A stretch of DNA of 64,000 bases from Blastocatellia bacterium (GTDB lineage: Bacteria; Acidobacteriota; Blastocatellia; Pyrinomonadales; Pyrinomonadaceae). The position numbers and the translations under genes were made by a program. Within the stretch, counting starts at the first letter, position 1; every line of letters starts with the position of its first letter. Of the stretch, positions 33,652 to 42,858 are shown in pieces. The notes under the pieces were generated by a model that saw only the letters and a program-made list of their open reading frames with translations, did not search any database and was not told where the DNA came from. The stretch is from positions 124,001-188,000 of the forward strand of contig PMSM01000014.1 of NCBI GenBank assembly GCA_003168335.1, written 5' to 3'.

Positions 33652-34917
33652 TTAGTGACTGCTCGCGGTAGCGGCCATCGCGCCACCATCAAGGTCGGAG
33701 ATCAGTTGGGTAAGAAGAGGACTCACGCTCTCAACGTCTTCGTAATTCTTCCCCAGCAACTTCATCAGGCGTTTCTCTTTTGAAGTGCCCTCGATCTCTT
33801 TCAGGAAAGCGCGGCAGAAGGCACAAACGACTGCGGGCTCAAACTGGGTCCCGGTATTGGCGCGAAAGTCTGCCAGCACGTCTACCAGCGCGAGACGCTT
33901 CCGGTACGGCCGATCGGTCGTCATCGCGTCAAATGAATCCGCCAGCGTAACTATCTTTGCGCCGGGCGGAATCTCGTCGCCCTTCAGCCCGTCGGGATAA
34001 CCATTGCCATCCAGCCGTTCGTGATGGTAGCGGGCCATCAAAGGGATGTCGGCGTAAGGATGACTGATCGGCGCCAGGATTTCGTAACCGGCTGCCGGAT
34101 GCCGGCTCATCTCTTTCGATTCCTTCGCATTGAAACGCTCGGGAGAGTTGATGACGTTAAGATCGACGATCAGTTTGCCGATGTCGTGAAGATAACCCGC
34201 GATGGCAATGCCTTCGACGGCGTCATCACTCCAACCCAGTTCCCGCGCGATGATCTCGCTGTACTTGCCGACGCGCACCGAATGCCCCTGAGTGTATCTG
34301 TCCTTGATATCAATCGCCGCGGCAAACGCGTGCACTGTTTCTTTGTAGATTGCCCGCAGACCTTCGTATAAGCGGCGGTTCTCTTCCGCTTTGTGCTCTA
34401 CTTCCTCCAGTAGCCGGTGGCTGTGAATTCCTACGCCGATGTGACGCGCCAGCGCCCCCACGATCTGCAGGTCTTCTTCGGTAAACTTTTCGCCGGTCGC
34501 CTTTTCGCCCAGCAGCACCGCGCCAATCAAACGCTCGCGCACCACCAGCGGCACCAGCAGATCGATCTCGACTGACGCAAAGGCATCTTTGTGATCTTCG
34601 AGAAAGTTTCCGGCTTCGCTTCGCGCTTCATCGAGCGTGAGCGATGAACCAAGACTCGCCAAATGACGCGCGCGTTCGCTGGCCAGCGGCAGCACGAGTT
34701 CCGGCGACTCGCCCAGGCCTCGCGCCGCGATTAAACGGAGCTCACCGCGCTCTCGATCGTATTCGCCGACGGCGCCGCGCCTGATCGCGAGCGAACCCAA
34801 CAAGAGATGAAACGACGCACGCAGCATCTCTTCAAAATCGCCGGTGTCGGCTATCTCCTGCCCCAGATCGGCCAGCGCGGCAAAGGTGTGTAGTAATCGT
34901 TGAGTGTTTGTTTCCAT
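33652..34917 (-). CDS. GAF-HD-GYP protein, probable cyclic di-GMP phosphodiesterase
   Basis: A 421-residue cytoplasmic enzyme. Residues about 20-165 are a GAF sensor ('LLVPLVVRERLIGAVLLGEK'). After a coiled helix, the HD-GYP domain (about 195-385) has 'GHSVRVGKYS', 'AGYLHDIGKL', 'HPAAGYEIL', 'YHHERLDGNGYPDGLKG' and 'LADSFDAMTTDRPYRK', all metal and signature residues. It should hydrolyse c-di-GMP to pGpG or GMP. It follows the STAS gene on the same strand with a family D repeat in the gap. Its synthetic counterpart may be the diguanylate cyclase at 45084. Confidence 0.92.
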   Translation of the reverse strand: METNTQRLLHTFAALADLGQEIADTGDFEEMLRASFHLLLGSLAIRRGAVGEYDRERGELRLIAARGLGESPELVLPLASERARHLASLGSSLTLDEARSEAGNFLEDHKDAFASVEIDLLVPLVVRERLIGAVLLGEKATGEKFTEEDLQIVGALARHIGVGIHSHRLLEEVEHKAEENRRLYEGLRAIYKETVHAFAAAIDIKDRYTQGHSVRVGKYSEIIARELGWSDDAVEGIAIAGYLHDIGKLIVDLNVINSPERFNAKESKEMSRHPAAGYEILAPISHPYADIPLMARYHHERLDGNGYPDGLKGDEIPPGAKIVTLADSFDAMTTDRPYRKRLALVDVLADFRANTGTQFEPAVVCAFCRAFLKEIEGTSKEKRLMKLLGKNYEDVESVSPLLTQLISDLDGGAMAATASSH

Positions 34918-34943
34918 CGGAAGTATCGTTACCAGGAGCGCTA

Positions 34944-35003
34944 TTTGGAGTCCGCTGACTTGTCAGCGCTATGAAAAGCGGCGACTAGTCGCCGCACTCC
35001 AAA
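34944..35003. repeat. Paired inverted repeat, family D (TTTGGAGT border)
   Basis: Arms 34944-34970 and 34978-35003 with TTTGGAGT...ACTCCAAA ends, between the HD-GYP start and the STAS stop. Related copies: 60221-60350 and the outer part of 10249-10403. Confidence 0.85.
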
Positions 35004-35011
35004 ACAAACTC

Positions 35012-35398
35012 TTAACTCGTCGAGCCGGCCACGTTTGTTTGTGGAGCCACCAAAGCCAAAGCTTCGTTCTCGTCTTTGGCGACACTGACCAGCCTGGTCA
35101 GTCCCAGCATCTCGAACAGCTTCGCGGTGTGGCTGTTTACGTCAGAGAAGATCAGCTGCGCGGTGTTCTGCTCGGCTGCGTCGATGACACCCATGAGGAT
35201 CGAAACTCCGATACTGTTTACCAGTTCGGTGTCTCGGAAATTAATCACGAGAGCCCGGCAACCCGACTCAAGCTGACGCTTACATTCGCGCTCGATGCGC
35301 TCGCCGCTCAGCTTGTTCAGGTAATCGCTGGCATAGATGATCGCTGTGTCTCCAATGCAGCGCGCCTGCACCGGAGTCTCCCCGGTTGTGTCCGCCAT
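35012..35398 (-). CDS. STAS-domain anti-sigma factor antagonist
   Basis: A 128-residue stand-alone STAS protein of the SpoIIAA/RsbV type. 'ALVINFRDTELVNSIGVSIL' carries the conserved Ser (near 62), the phosphorylation site in this family, and 'LFEMLGLTRLVSVAKDENEA' completes the fold. Such proteins free sigma factors by binding RsbW-like kinases when unphosphorylated. An RsbW-like domain is encoded at 42859, 7.5 kb away, and could be the partner (inference). Upstream of the HD-GYP gene on the same strand. Confidence 0.9.
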   Translation of the reverse strand: MADTTGETPVQARCIGDTAIIYASDYLNKLSGERIERECKRQLESGCRALVINFRDTELVNSIGVSILMGVIDAAEQNTAQLIFSDVNSHTAKLFEMLGLTRLVSVAKDENEALALVAPQTNVAGSTS

Positions 35399-35448
35399 CT
35401 TCGCTAAAGCCCCCTTACTGGGGCACAGTCTAGCACAAACAAGCTTTC

Positions 35449-36912
35449 CTATTCTTCACGTTTACTGAACCGACGTCGGGCGCGATTGAGGCTATGCCAC
35501 AGAGCAGCGGCAGTCACGCCGCAGGCCGCGATCATCGGAGGATAGGCTTCGACGATGTATCGGGTCTCGGGCGCGTAATGATAAGCCATGAAGATTGTTC
35601 GCAGCAGCACCGTCAATAAAAGCAGTGTGACTAGTGCCGACCGTTGACATAACAGTGCAAAGCCCAGGATCCCGCCAATGATAATCGGCAGCACTGAGAG
35701 GACTCTAATCACGAGCAAGAGAGTTGGAGACGCGACTGGGAGAATCTTAAAAATGCCTACGTGGTTTGTCGGCTGACGCACGGCGAACCCAGTCAACCAC
35801 ATAGACGCCGCGCGGCGAACCGGCAAGGTGATCAGAAATCGCGCGGGTGTGCGCGCTATTCGCTCGTTCGCGATCTGGGCGAAGCCATCGCTAATGGCAG
35901 GCGTAAAAAGGCGAGTCTGGTTGTATTGGGCAATTAACGTCAAAACGCGGCGGTACTCTTCGGGCGAGTCGAAGGCACTATCAGGCAGTCGATTTGGATC
36001 TAAATACGCCGAACCTCCATCAAAAGCCGGGGGGAAAACATTACTAAAGTAAGTTTCGTCGGTGATCCACGTCCGTATCCATTTCAAGTATCCGGGAGGC
36101 ATGTAAGTAGCTCGGGAAAATCCGTACTCAGAGGCGAGCGGCTGAAACTTGCCTAACGTAAAATAGTTACGAACCACCCAGGGCGCGAGCACCAGGACAA
36201 TCCCAAGAGCGAGACTAAGAATATTCCTAACCCTGCCCCACGAGCGCACTTGTGCCATGCGACCGAGCAGAAGTAGCACCAGACTAAAAGCAAGAAACAC
36301 AGAATCAGGCCGCGTCAGCAGAGCAAGACCGCACCCTAATCCGGCGCCCAGCCACAACCAGTTCCTTTTTTGCCGTGCTCGCATCGCCAGAATGCAAAGC
36401 CCCACGACGGACATGGTCAAGAACAAGGTTAATGTTTCAGTCAGCAAGTCTGAGGTCCACACAAACGTAAACCAGGAGAACACCCCGGCAATGCTTACCG
36501 AGAACATCGCGGCTGAGTCTTTCAGTGAGGCCGAAGCGAGGTTAAAGGATACGAACCCGATGAGCAGGCAGGTTGCGAGGTCAATCACGACTTGCAATAA
36601 TTTAACCGCCATCTCGTGCCGACCAAATATTTTATAGGTGAACGCGATAAACAAGGGATAGACAGGTACCGCAGCTTCGCCCGTGGTGTAAGGGGGCTGC
36701 TGATCGATTGAGAAGCCATGACCATCCAGAACATTTACCGCAGTTGCGATGTACCGCGATTTGGCATCGCCGTTTGCCGGCGGGGCCGTGATCACAAAGA
36801 CCATACGAACTGTCACGGCCAGCAGGAAAATAACGACGATCTGAAGCGCCCGTCCCCGCCGAAGGTGACCTGGCGAATTGACCTCGCTCGTACTTGAAAA
36901 GACTCCTTGCAT
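35449..36912 (-). CDS. Glycosyltransferase family 39-like (ArnT/PMT) membrane protein
   Basis: A 487-residue polytopic inner-membrane protein with about 11 helices. The first outer loop has 'ANGDAKSRYIATAVNVLDG', where the Asp matches the catalytic acid of GT-C enzymes that use polyprenyl-phosphate sugars, and 'AVPVYPLFIAFTYKIFGRHE' is typical of the PMT/GT39 group. The C-terminus is 'HSLNRARRRFSKREE'. Donor and acceptor are unknown; the neighbouring GT2 and sugar-modification genes suggest lipid-linked surface glycan. It is divergent from the next membrane protein, with a 337-bp gap. Confidence 0.85.
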   Translation of the reverse strand: MQGVFSSTSEVNSPGHLRRGRALQIVVIFLLAVTVRMVFVITAPPANGDAKSRYIATAVNVLDGHGFSIDQQPPYTTGEAAVPVYPLFIAFTYKIFGRHEMAVKLLQVVIDLATCLLIGFVSFNLASASLKDSAAMFSVSIAGVFSWFTFVWTSDLLTETLTLFLTMSVVGLCILAMRARQKRNWLWLGAGLGCGLALLTRPDSVFLAFSLVLLLLGRMAQVRSWGRVRNILSLALGIVLVLAPWVVRNYFTLGKFQPLASEYGFSRATYMPPGYLKWIRTWITDETYFSNVFPPAFDGGSAYLDPNRLPDSAFDSPEEYRRVLTLIAQYNQTRLFTPAISDGFAQIANERIARTPARFLITLPVRRAASMWLTGFAVRQPTNHVGIFKILPVASPTLLLVIRVLSVLPIIIGGILGFALLCQRSALVTLLLLTVLLRTIFMAYHYAPETRYIVEAYPPMIAACGVTAAALWHSLNRARRRFSKREE

Positions 36913-37249
36913 CTACTCAGGCGATTCAATAGACTCGCGCCTCGTCAGGCTCGCGCCTCGTCTTAATGCGTCGCTCCTCTTCAGAGCACGCTCTCAGCGA
37001 GCGGTAGTATAGGTATTTCGTTCACGTCCTTCAACGCGGAATCCTTTGACCGTGCAGGGGATGTTCGCTGACGTGGATGATTGTGATAACCCAGGCAGTC
37101 GGTTCGCACTTGAAAGTTGCGGTGGCCCGGTTCACCACGCTTCGTTAAGCTCTCTTACTATGACGCCGCCATGCACGGCTCTTTTTTTGAACAATTGTTC
37201 TAGCTTCCTTTGTCCGCGACGTTGCATTCACGCGGTCGCAAAAGTCTGA
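36913..37249. other. Divergent gap between two glycan membrane-protein genes
   Basis: 337 bp without a supported gene. It contains a short tandem CGCGCCTCGTC(A)GGCT repeat (about 36934-36963) and, at 37189-37200, the perfect 12-bp palindrome GAACAATTGTTC preceded by a seven-T run, 49 bp before the ATG at 37250. The palindrome could be an operator; I see no clear -35/-10 pair. Confidence 0.55.
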
Positions 37250-38995
37250 ATGGCATCAGTCACCCAGAGCACTTCCCGGCTAGCACCGCGGTTGGCTTCA
37301 GGCCTAACGCTACTACCGCCGTGTTTCCTGGCGGTTCTGGTCTTCACTTACAGCGTCGATCTTCCCCAATGGGACCAGTGGACCTATGTTAGTTTTTTTG
37401 AGGAATTTTCGCGGGGCTCCTTAACTCTTAGCCACCTATTCGCGCAGGTCAACGAGTATCGACAATTCTTTCCGAATCTGGTTTTTGTCGCGTTAGGCCG
37501 GCTAACGCGCTGGGATGTCAGATATGAAATGTGGGCTATTCTTCTGGCAGCGTGTCTCATCTCTTTCAATGTTTATCGACTGGGAAGACTAACGATCGAA
37601 GGCACTCAATTACGGAGAGCCCTCCTGCTCTTCATGGCAAATCTGCTGATCTTTTCTCCCGTACAATACCCGAACTGGTTGCAGGGACAACAGCTTGTTT
37701 ATTACGTCCCGATCGCCTGTATCACCGGCTGTATTTTGGTGGCGCATTCACGGCTGAACCCGATTGCCAGATTCCTGATTTGCGGCGGTCTGTCCACTAT
37801 CAGTACCTTTTCATCCGCGAATGGCGGAGTGTGCTGGATCGTTGTGCTTCCGGTTCTTCTGACCGCCGCGCTTGACCGCATTCCTGCGAGAAGATGGTTT
37901 GTAGCGGCATGGATCATAGGGCTTCTCTCTAACGCTGCGCTTTACTTGTACGGGTATCATAAACCATGGTGGTCGCCCAGCCCGCTGGCGGCTCTGGCCC
38001 ACCCGTTGCAGGCGCTCATTTACTTTCTGATCTTTCTGGGAGCGCCGCTCGGATTGGAAAAGGGAAAATTGGCGATGCTCGTGGGGATTCTACTGCTGTC
38101 CCTGTTTGCGATCGGATGCCTGTTCGTCATTCGGTTCCGCGATGACTCGATATTTGTACGGCGCATGACGCCATGGTTGATGGTCGGCGCTTACTCAATC
38201 CTGACTGGAGTGATGACCATGATTGGTCGTGTAGGTTTAGGCGTCGGCCAGTCTATCATCACGGCGAGATACATCGGCTACTCCGTTTATCTTGTTGTGT
38301 GCCTGGTTTTTGTGGTGCCGATTGTAGGCGAGAAACTTACCAGGGAAGCTAAGTTTCTCAGCCGCCGCCGAGTGGCACAATTTACGGTTGGCGCCGCAGT
38401 TGCGTTCTTACTCTGGCAGCCACTGACGTTTGCCGTAGGGATTGCGGGGATGAAGAAAATGAGGCTGGAGCTGCTGCAGGCCAAAGCCAGCGTGCTCCTC
38501 ATCAATTACGTGCAGGACCCGGAGTTGGTGCATACTCTCTATCCCGACTTGAGTTTTCTGGCCGCACAGGCGAACATTCTCGATAAACTTGGGTACTTGA
38601 GACCTGGGCTGGAAAGGAGCAACAGGCTTCAGGACTTTGAAGGCGCCAAAGCGATCACAAATGGTTACGGTTCGCTGGATCATGTAGAGCTGCGCGACCA
38701 CGTCTATGTCGTCTCAGGGATCGCCGCTCTACCCAATCGGCATGAAGGCGCGGACGCGGTGCTCCTGGCCTATGAACGGCCGAACGGTGATTGCATAGTG
38801 TTTGCGCTTACTCATCCGAAGCTGGGAACCGCCGGCTCACACGATCCAGGTGACGATGGGCGTCACCTTCAGCGTTGGGAACTGTCTTTATCTGCAGATC
38901 GGCTGCCGGCGCGTCCGGCGAACATAACTGCCTGGGCATTCGATGCGAATAGCGCCAGGGCCTATCGGCTTGATGGCAGTTATGTGATTCCATAG
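37250..38995 (+). CDS. Polytopic membrane protein, possible GT-C-type glycosyltransferase
   Basis: A 581-residue protein with about 11 membrane helices. After the first helix comes 'LPQWDQWTYVSFFEEFSRG' and 'AQVNEYRQFFPNLVFVALGR', a layout like the acidic first outer loop of GT-C transferases, but I do not recognise the family by name. The last about 150 residues are soluble ('KASVLLINYVQDPELVHTLY') and end in a beta-rich part. It leads a plus-strand group with a GT2, an epimerase and an aminotransferase, so a role in surface glycan transfer is inferred. Confidence 0.7.
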   Translation: MASVTQSTSRLAPRLASGLTLLPPCFLAVLVFTYSVDLPQWDQWTYVSFFEEFSRGSLTLSHLFAQVNEYRQFFPNLVFVALGRLTRWDVRYEMWAILLAACLISFNVYRLGRLTIEGTQLRRALLLFMANLLIFSPVQYPNWLQGQQLVYYVPIACITGCILVAHSRLNPIARFLICGGLSTISTFSSANGGVCWIVVLPVLLTAALDRIPARRWFVAAWIIGLLSNAALYLYGYHKPWWSPSPLAALAHPLQALIYFLIFLGAPLGLEKGKLAMLVGILLLSLFAIGCLFVIRFRDDSIFVRRMTPWLMVGAYSILTGVMTMIGRVGLGVGQSIITARYIGYSVYLVVCLVFVVPIVGEKLTREAKFLSRRRVAQFTVGAAVAFLLWQPLTFAVGIAGMKKMRLELLQAKASVLLINYVQDPELVHTLYPDLSFLAAQANILDKLGYLRPGLERSNRLQDFEGAKAITNGYGSLDHVELRDHVYVVSGIAALPNRHEGADAVLLAYERPNGDCIVFALTHPKLGTAGSHDPGDDGRHLQRWELSLSADRLPARPANITAWAFDANSARAYRLDGSYVIP

Positions 38996-39018
38996 TTAGA
39001 CGACCCTTGTTACAGCCA

Positions 39019-39738
39019 ATGGCAAAACCCCGAGCCCGCAAAAGCATTTCCGTTTTCTTCCCGGTTTTCAACGACCAGGAAACCATTGAGTCGCTCGCCG
39101 AGAAAGCTCTGGCGGTTCTACCGGCGCTGACCGACGATTATGAAGTCCTGTTGATAGACGATGGCAGCACGGACGCGAGCGCCTCGGTCGCAGATGAACT
39201 GGCGCGCAACCTGAAGCACGTCAGGGTGATTCACCATTCGGGGAACCAGGGCTACGGCGCGGCCCTCCGGACCGGCTTCAGCAACGCCTCCAAGGAATTG
39301 ATTTTCTACACCGATGGTGATGGACAATACGACGTAAGCGAACTGGCACTGCTGGTGCCGCTGATGAGCGACAGGGTTGACGTGGTTAATGGATATAAGA
39401 TAAGCCGTGAGGACAATCGCGGCCGAAAAGCGGTCGGTGCAATGTATAATCGAGTGGCACGTTTCATCTTTCGTCTCCCAATCAGAGATGTTGATTGTGA
39501 TTTCCGACTGGTGCGACGTTCGGCTATCGATAGAATATCATTGGGACTTTCGAGCGGCGCGATTTGCGTGGAATTGGTACGTAAACTTAAATCTGCCGGC
39601 TGTACATTCCGAGAGGTCCCGGTGCATCATTATCCACGTATTCACGGGAAGTCGCAGTTTTTTACACCACGACGAGTGGCCCGAACTCTCTTCGATTTCT
39701 GCGCACTTTGGTTGAGCCTATCGCTCTCAGGCTCCTGA
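39019..39738 (+). CDS. Family 2 glycosyltransferase (dolichyl-phosphate mannose synthase-like)
   Basis: A 239-residue GT-A enzyme. 'ISVFFPVFNDQETIESL', 'LLIDDGSTDAS', 'NQGYGAALRTGFSNA' and the metal-binding 'FYTDGDGQYD' are present, then 'DCDFRLVRR' and 'VPVHHYPRIHGKSQFF' typical of polyprenyl-phosphate hexose synthases. It lacks the C-terminal membrane helices of larger relatives. The ATG at 39019 is preferred over an upstream TTG. It starts 23 bp after the previous membrane protein; it may make the polyprenyl-phosphate sugar used by the GT-C-like neighbours (inference). Confidence 0.9.
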   Translation: MAKPRARKSISVFFPVFNDQETIESLAEKALAVLPALTDDYEVLLIDDGSTDASASVADELARNLKHVRVIHHSGNQGYGAALRTGFSNASKELIFYTDGDGQYDVSELALLVPLMSDRVDVVNGYKISREDNRGRKAVGAMYNRVARFIFRLPIRDVDCDFRLVRRSAIDRISLGLSSGAICVELVRKLKSAGCTFREVPVHHYPRIHGKSQFFTPRRVARTLFDFCALWLSLSLSGS

Positions 39739-39834
39739 CCTTGGTAGCCCTAACGCCGCAAGAGATTTTGGAGCACAGACTTGCCCCCTGGTTGGGAGAA
39801 CAGTGCGCCCTTCAGGGTCGATTGTGAGACCGCC

Positions 39835-40857
39835 ATGTCTGGATCCTTTAGCGAATACAAAGGTCGTTCCGTCCTTATTACCGGTGGCCTTGGGTTCATA
39901 GGTAGTAATCTGGCTCGCCGGCTAGTCGAAGTCGGCGACGTGGATGTAACTATCGTCGACGCTCTCTTGCCCGGACAGGGCGGCAATCCTCATAACATCC
40001 ACGACGTCCGTGATCGGGTCACGGTTCATACCGCAAACATGGGCAATGACTGGGTGATTAATCATCTGGTTGGCGGCGTGGATTACATTTTTAATCTCGC
40101 CGGTAGCGTTAGTCACCTCGACTCCATGGTCGATCCGCATTTGGATATGGAGCTGAATTGCGCGGCCCAGCTCAAGCTTCTGGAAGCCTGCCGCAATTTC
40201 AATCCGCACGCCAAGATCGTTTACACGAGTACACGGCAGGTTTACGGCGAGCCGGTCTACTTGCCGGTCGACGAACAACATCGGATTGCACCGCTGGACA
40301 TCAACGGGATACACAAACGAGCGGCAGAACAGTATCACCTGCTCTATCATCGCATCTACGGCACGCGGGTCGTCTGTTTACGGCTGACCAACACGTACGG
40401 CCCGCGCCAGCTTCTACATCACAACCGGCAGGGATTTATCGCGTGGTTTATTCGCCAGGCAATGGATGGCGGGGTAATTGAGCTGTTCGGTGAGGGCAAG
40501 CAAAAGCGGGATCTGGTCTATGTCGATGATGTCGTTAACGCGCTGCTGCTGGCGGGTGCAAGTGCGTCGACTGAAGGAGAAATCTACAACCTTGGTGGCG
40601 CAGAACCGGTCAGTCTGGCTGACCTGGCAAACGAGCTAATCCGTCTCACCGGACGAGGGACTATTGAGTCCAAGCCTTTTCCCCTGGAGCGTCGACTAAT
40701 CGATATCGGAAACTTTTACGCTAGTTCTCAGAAGATTGAGACTGAGTTGGGCTGGCGCGCGCAGACGTCTCTAACCCAGGGTCTCAGCCAAACAGTTGAA
40801 TTCTATTCGAAGAACCGCGAGTACTATTGGAACCCACATGCCAGTACCCTTCCTTGA
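39835..40857 (+). CDS. NAD-dependent epimerase/dehydratase (extended SDR)
   Basis: A 340-residue nucleotide-sugar enzyme from the ATG at 39835. The Rossmann motif is 'ITGGLGFIGSNLARRL'. Further conserved parts are 'YIFNLAGSVSHLDSM', 'KIVYTSTRQVYGEP', and 'RLTNTYGPRQ'. At the usual YxxxK site the sequence is 'DINGIHKRAAEQYH': the Lys is kept but Asn stands where Tyr is expected. The same replacement is known in a subgroup of these enzymes beside DegT aminotransferases. It overlaps the aminotransferase gene by 20 bp. The reaction (4-epimerase or dehydratase) is not certain. Confidence 0.88.
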   Translation: MSGSFSEYKGRSVLITGGLGFIGSNLARRLVEVGDVDVTIVDALLPGQGGNPHNIHDVRDRVTVHTANMGNDWVINHLVGGVDYIFNLAGSVSHLDSMVDPHLDMELNCAAQLKLLEACRNFNPHAKIVYTSTRQVYGEPVYLPVDEQHRIAPLDINGIHKRAAEQYHLLYHRIYGTRVVCLRLTNTYGPRQLLHHNRQGFIAWFIRQAMDGGVIELFGEGKQKRDLVYVDDVVNALLLAGASASTEGEIYNLGGAEPVSLADLANELIRLTGRGTIESKPFPLERRLIDIGNFYASSQKIETELGWRAQTSLTQGLSQTVEFYSKNREYYWNPHASTLP

Positions 40858-41947
40858 TCTCAGGCGACAGCACCGGGAGATTGAGAGCGAAGTCAACTCA
40901 GCGCTGGCGCGCGTTACCAGCAGCAGCGCGTTCATACTCAACGGCGAGGTTGAGGCCTTTGAAACTGAGTGGGCGCGCTTCTGCGGAGTCCGGGAAGCGG
41001 CGGCCACAAACAGCGGCACCGATGCCTTAGCGCTTGCTTTGATTGCTACGGGCGCTCTTTCGAGGGGCAAAGACCACGAAGTCATCACCTCGCCACTCAC
41101 GGCTGGCTATAGCGCACTTGCAATCCTCAGTGCCGGAGCCGTGCCCGTCTTTGCCGACATAAATCCGCGTACCTATACGCTCGATCCCGAGAGCGTTGAA
41201 AAAGCGATCACCCCTCGCACCCGCGCGATCATTCCCGTACACATCTACGGGCAGATGGCTGACATCGAGGGCATTTGTCAGGTTGCGTCACGGCACGGGC
41301 TGGTCGTGATCGAAGATGCTGCCCAGGCGCATGGCGCTGTGAGCCTCGGGAAACGCGCCGGCGCACATGGGATTGCTGCCGCCTTCAGCTTTTACCCGAC
41401 CAAGAATCTTGGCGCTTACGGCGACGGCGGGGCGGTAACGTCAAACGATGTGCAGCTGTGCCAGCGAGTGAAGAGTCTGCGTGAAGGCGGCCATCTTGAA
41501 GCGCTGCAATTAAGCGAGATTGGGCGTAACTCGCGCCTGGACGAGATCCAGGCGGCAGTGCTGCGGATTAAGTTAAAGTATCTCGAAGAGTGGAACCTTA
41601 GACGACTAAGCTTCGCAAAGATGTATCTCGATCAACTTTCTGGTTTAAGCAGTCGTCTGACATTACCCTATGCCTCTGAGCCGGGAGCGCACGTTTATCA
41701 TCTCTTCGTCGTCCAGCGCGAAAACCGTGAGGCTCTCCGCGCACATCTGTCCAGGCAAGGCATCGAGACGATGATTCACTATCCCTTCCTGCTTCATCAG
41801 CAGCCTCTCTTCCGCCGCCAGCGGCAAAGGCCGTTGCCAGTAGCTGAGGGCCTGGTCAAGAGGATCCTCTCCCTGCCACTTTATCCTCACCTTAAAGTCG
41901 ATGAACTACTCGCTGTGTCGCGCGCGATTTGTGAGTTCGAAGAGTGA
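40838..41947 (+). CDS. DegT/DnrJ/EryC1/StrS family sugar aminotransferase
   Basis: PLP-dependent transferase of an amino group to a nucleotide-linked keto sugar. 369 residues from the ATG at 40838 ('MPVPFLDLRRQH', the family's typical start). 'ATNSGTDALALAL' binds PLP phosphate, 'VVIEDAAQAHGAV' holds the pyridine Asp, and 'FSFYPTKNLGAYGDGGA' carries the Schiff-base Lys. It overlaps the epimerase by 20 bp, so the two are coupled and likely act in turn on one nucleotide sugar. The 3' end overlaps the convergent methyltransferase gene by 61 bp. Confidence 0.93.
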   Translation: MPVPFLDLRRQHREIESEVNSALARVTSSSAFILNGEVEAFETEWARFCGVREAAATNSGTDALALALIATGALSRGKDHEVITSPLTAGYSALAILSAGAVPVFADINPRTYTLDPESVEKAITPRTRAIIPVHIYGQMADIEGICQVASRHGLVVIEDAAQAHGAVSLGKRAGAHGIAAAFSFYPTKNLGAYGDGGAVTSNDVQLCQRVKSLREGGHLEALQLSEIGRNSRLDEIQAAVLRIKLKYLEEWNLRRLSFAKMYLDQLSGLSSRLTLPYASEPGAHVYHLFVVQRENREALRAHLSRQGIETMIHYPFLLHQQPLFRRQRQRPLPVAEGLVKRILSLPLYPHLKVDELLAVSRAICEFEE

Positions 41948-42714
41948 GGCCGGGAAGGTTTCTGAGCTACACAAATCGCCGAAAGGCCGAAGCTCAACTT
42001 TGCCGCAGGACGCCTCAGCCAGCGCGCTTCAGTTCGCAAGGTCGCATTCAATGCCGAATTCAGCCAGCGCAAAGTGGAGGGCAGGGGTTTTACGTCTGAC
42101 CCCGAAGCGAGGCCGATACGCTTCAGGACCAGCCGCCGGAATACGGCCAGAGGCATTAGTAGCGCGTTAGCGTGAGTCGATCGCAAAACGTCAAAGCCCG
42201 CGAGCTTCATTTTGCCGACGAGCTCCTCAAGCAAATAGCGATGGCTGGTAACTAACGCGCTGTCATGACTGCTCCTCATCCATTCGTATGCTGCGACGCG
42301 AACAAAAGCTATTCCTTCCGGTTTTAGGACGCGCTGGATTTCGTCGATCGCACGATCAGCACTGGTCTCGCTGGGCAACTGGCCCAGAATCTCAAAGCTG
42401 GTCACAAGATCAAAACTCGAATCAGAAAATGGCAAGTCGGTCACCGACGCCTGGGCCACGGTCGTTTGGCCACCCAGACGGCAGAAACCTACGGCTGTGG
42501 GACTAAGATCAACTCCCGCCACGCGCCCACTTCCCGCATAGCGCTTGAGCCAGGAGATCATGCCTCCAGTGCCACATCCGGCGTCGAGGATTGACCGGTC
42601 TCTCGTCGTCGGACAGACCGGATCGAGCAGGGCTGCCGTGATCTCGCGCATGCCTGCGAACCACCAGAAGTCCTCTTCCAACTCGTACAGGTACGCATAA
42701 TCCTCAAGCTGCAT
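41887..42714 (-). CDS. Class I SAM-dependent methyltransferase
   Basis: A 275-residue enzyme. Motif I is 'ILDAGCGTGGMISWL' (near 41-55), then 'GVDLSPTAVGFCR', 'ASVTDLPFSDSSFDLVTS' and 'IQRVLKPEGIAFVRV', a Methyltransf_11 pattern. The N-terminal 'LYELEEDFWWFAGMRE' is typical of methyltransferases in polysaccharide loci. The last about 20 residues are encoded antisense to the end of the aminotransferase gene, so the C-terminal tail is probably not conserved. Substrate unknown; a sugar or glycan is likely from context. Confidence 0.88.
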   Translation of the reverse strand: MQLEDYAYLYELEEDFWWFAGMREITAALLDPVCPTTRDRSILDAGCGTGGMISWLKRYAGSGRVAGVDLSPTAVGFCRLGGQTTVAQASVTDLPFSDSSFDLVTSFEILGQLPSETSADRAIDEIQRVLKPEGIAFVRVAAYEWMRSSHDSALVTSHRYLLEELVGKMKLAGFDVLRSTHANALLMPLAVFRRLVLKRIGLASGSDVKPLPSTLRWLNSALNATLRTEARWLRRPAAKLSFGLSAICVAQKPSRPHSSNSQIARDTASSSSTLR

Positions 42715-42858
42715 CTACTTTTGTTTTGAAAGGTTCGTCCCGTCCTGAGTCATGTCTTGAACGCAGGTGACGCCAGACTCGGATAAGGAAACTGAGTGGG
42801 TATGACTTAGCGGAAAATTATGTTCACGCGCCAGAACGCAGACACGATCGCCATTGGC

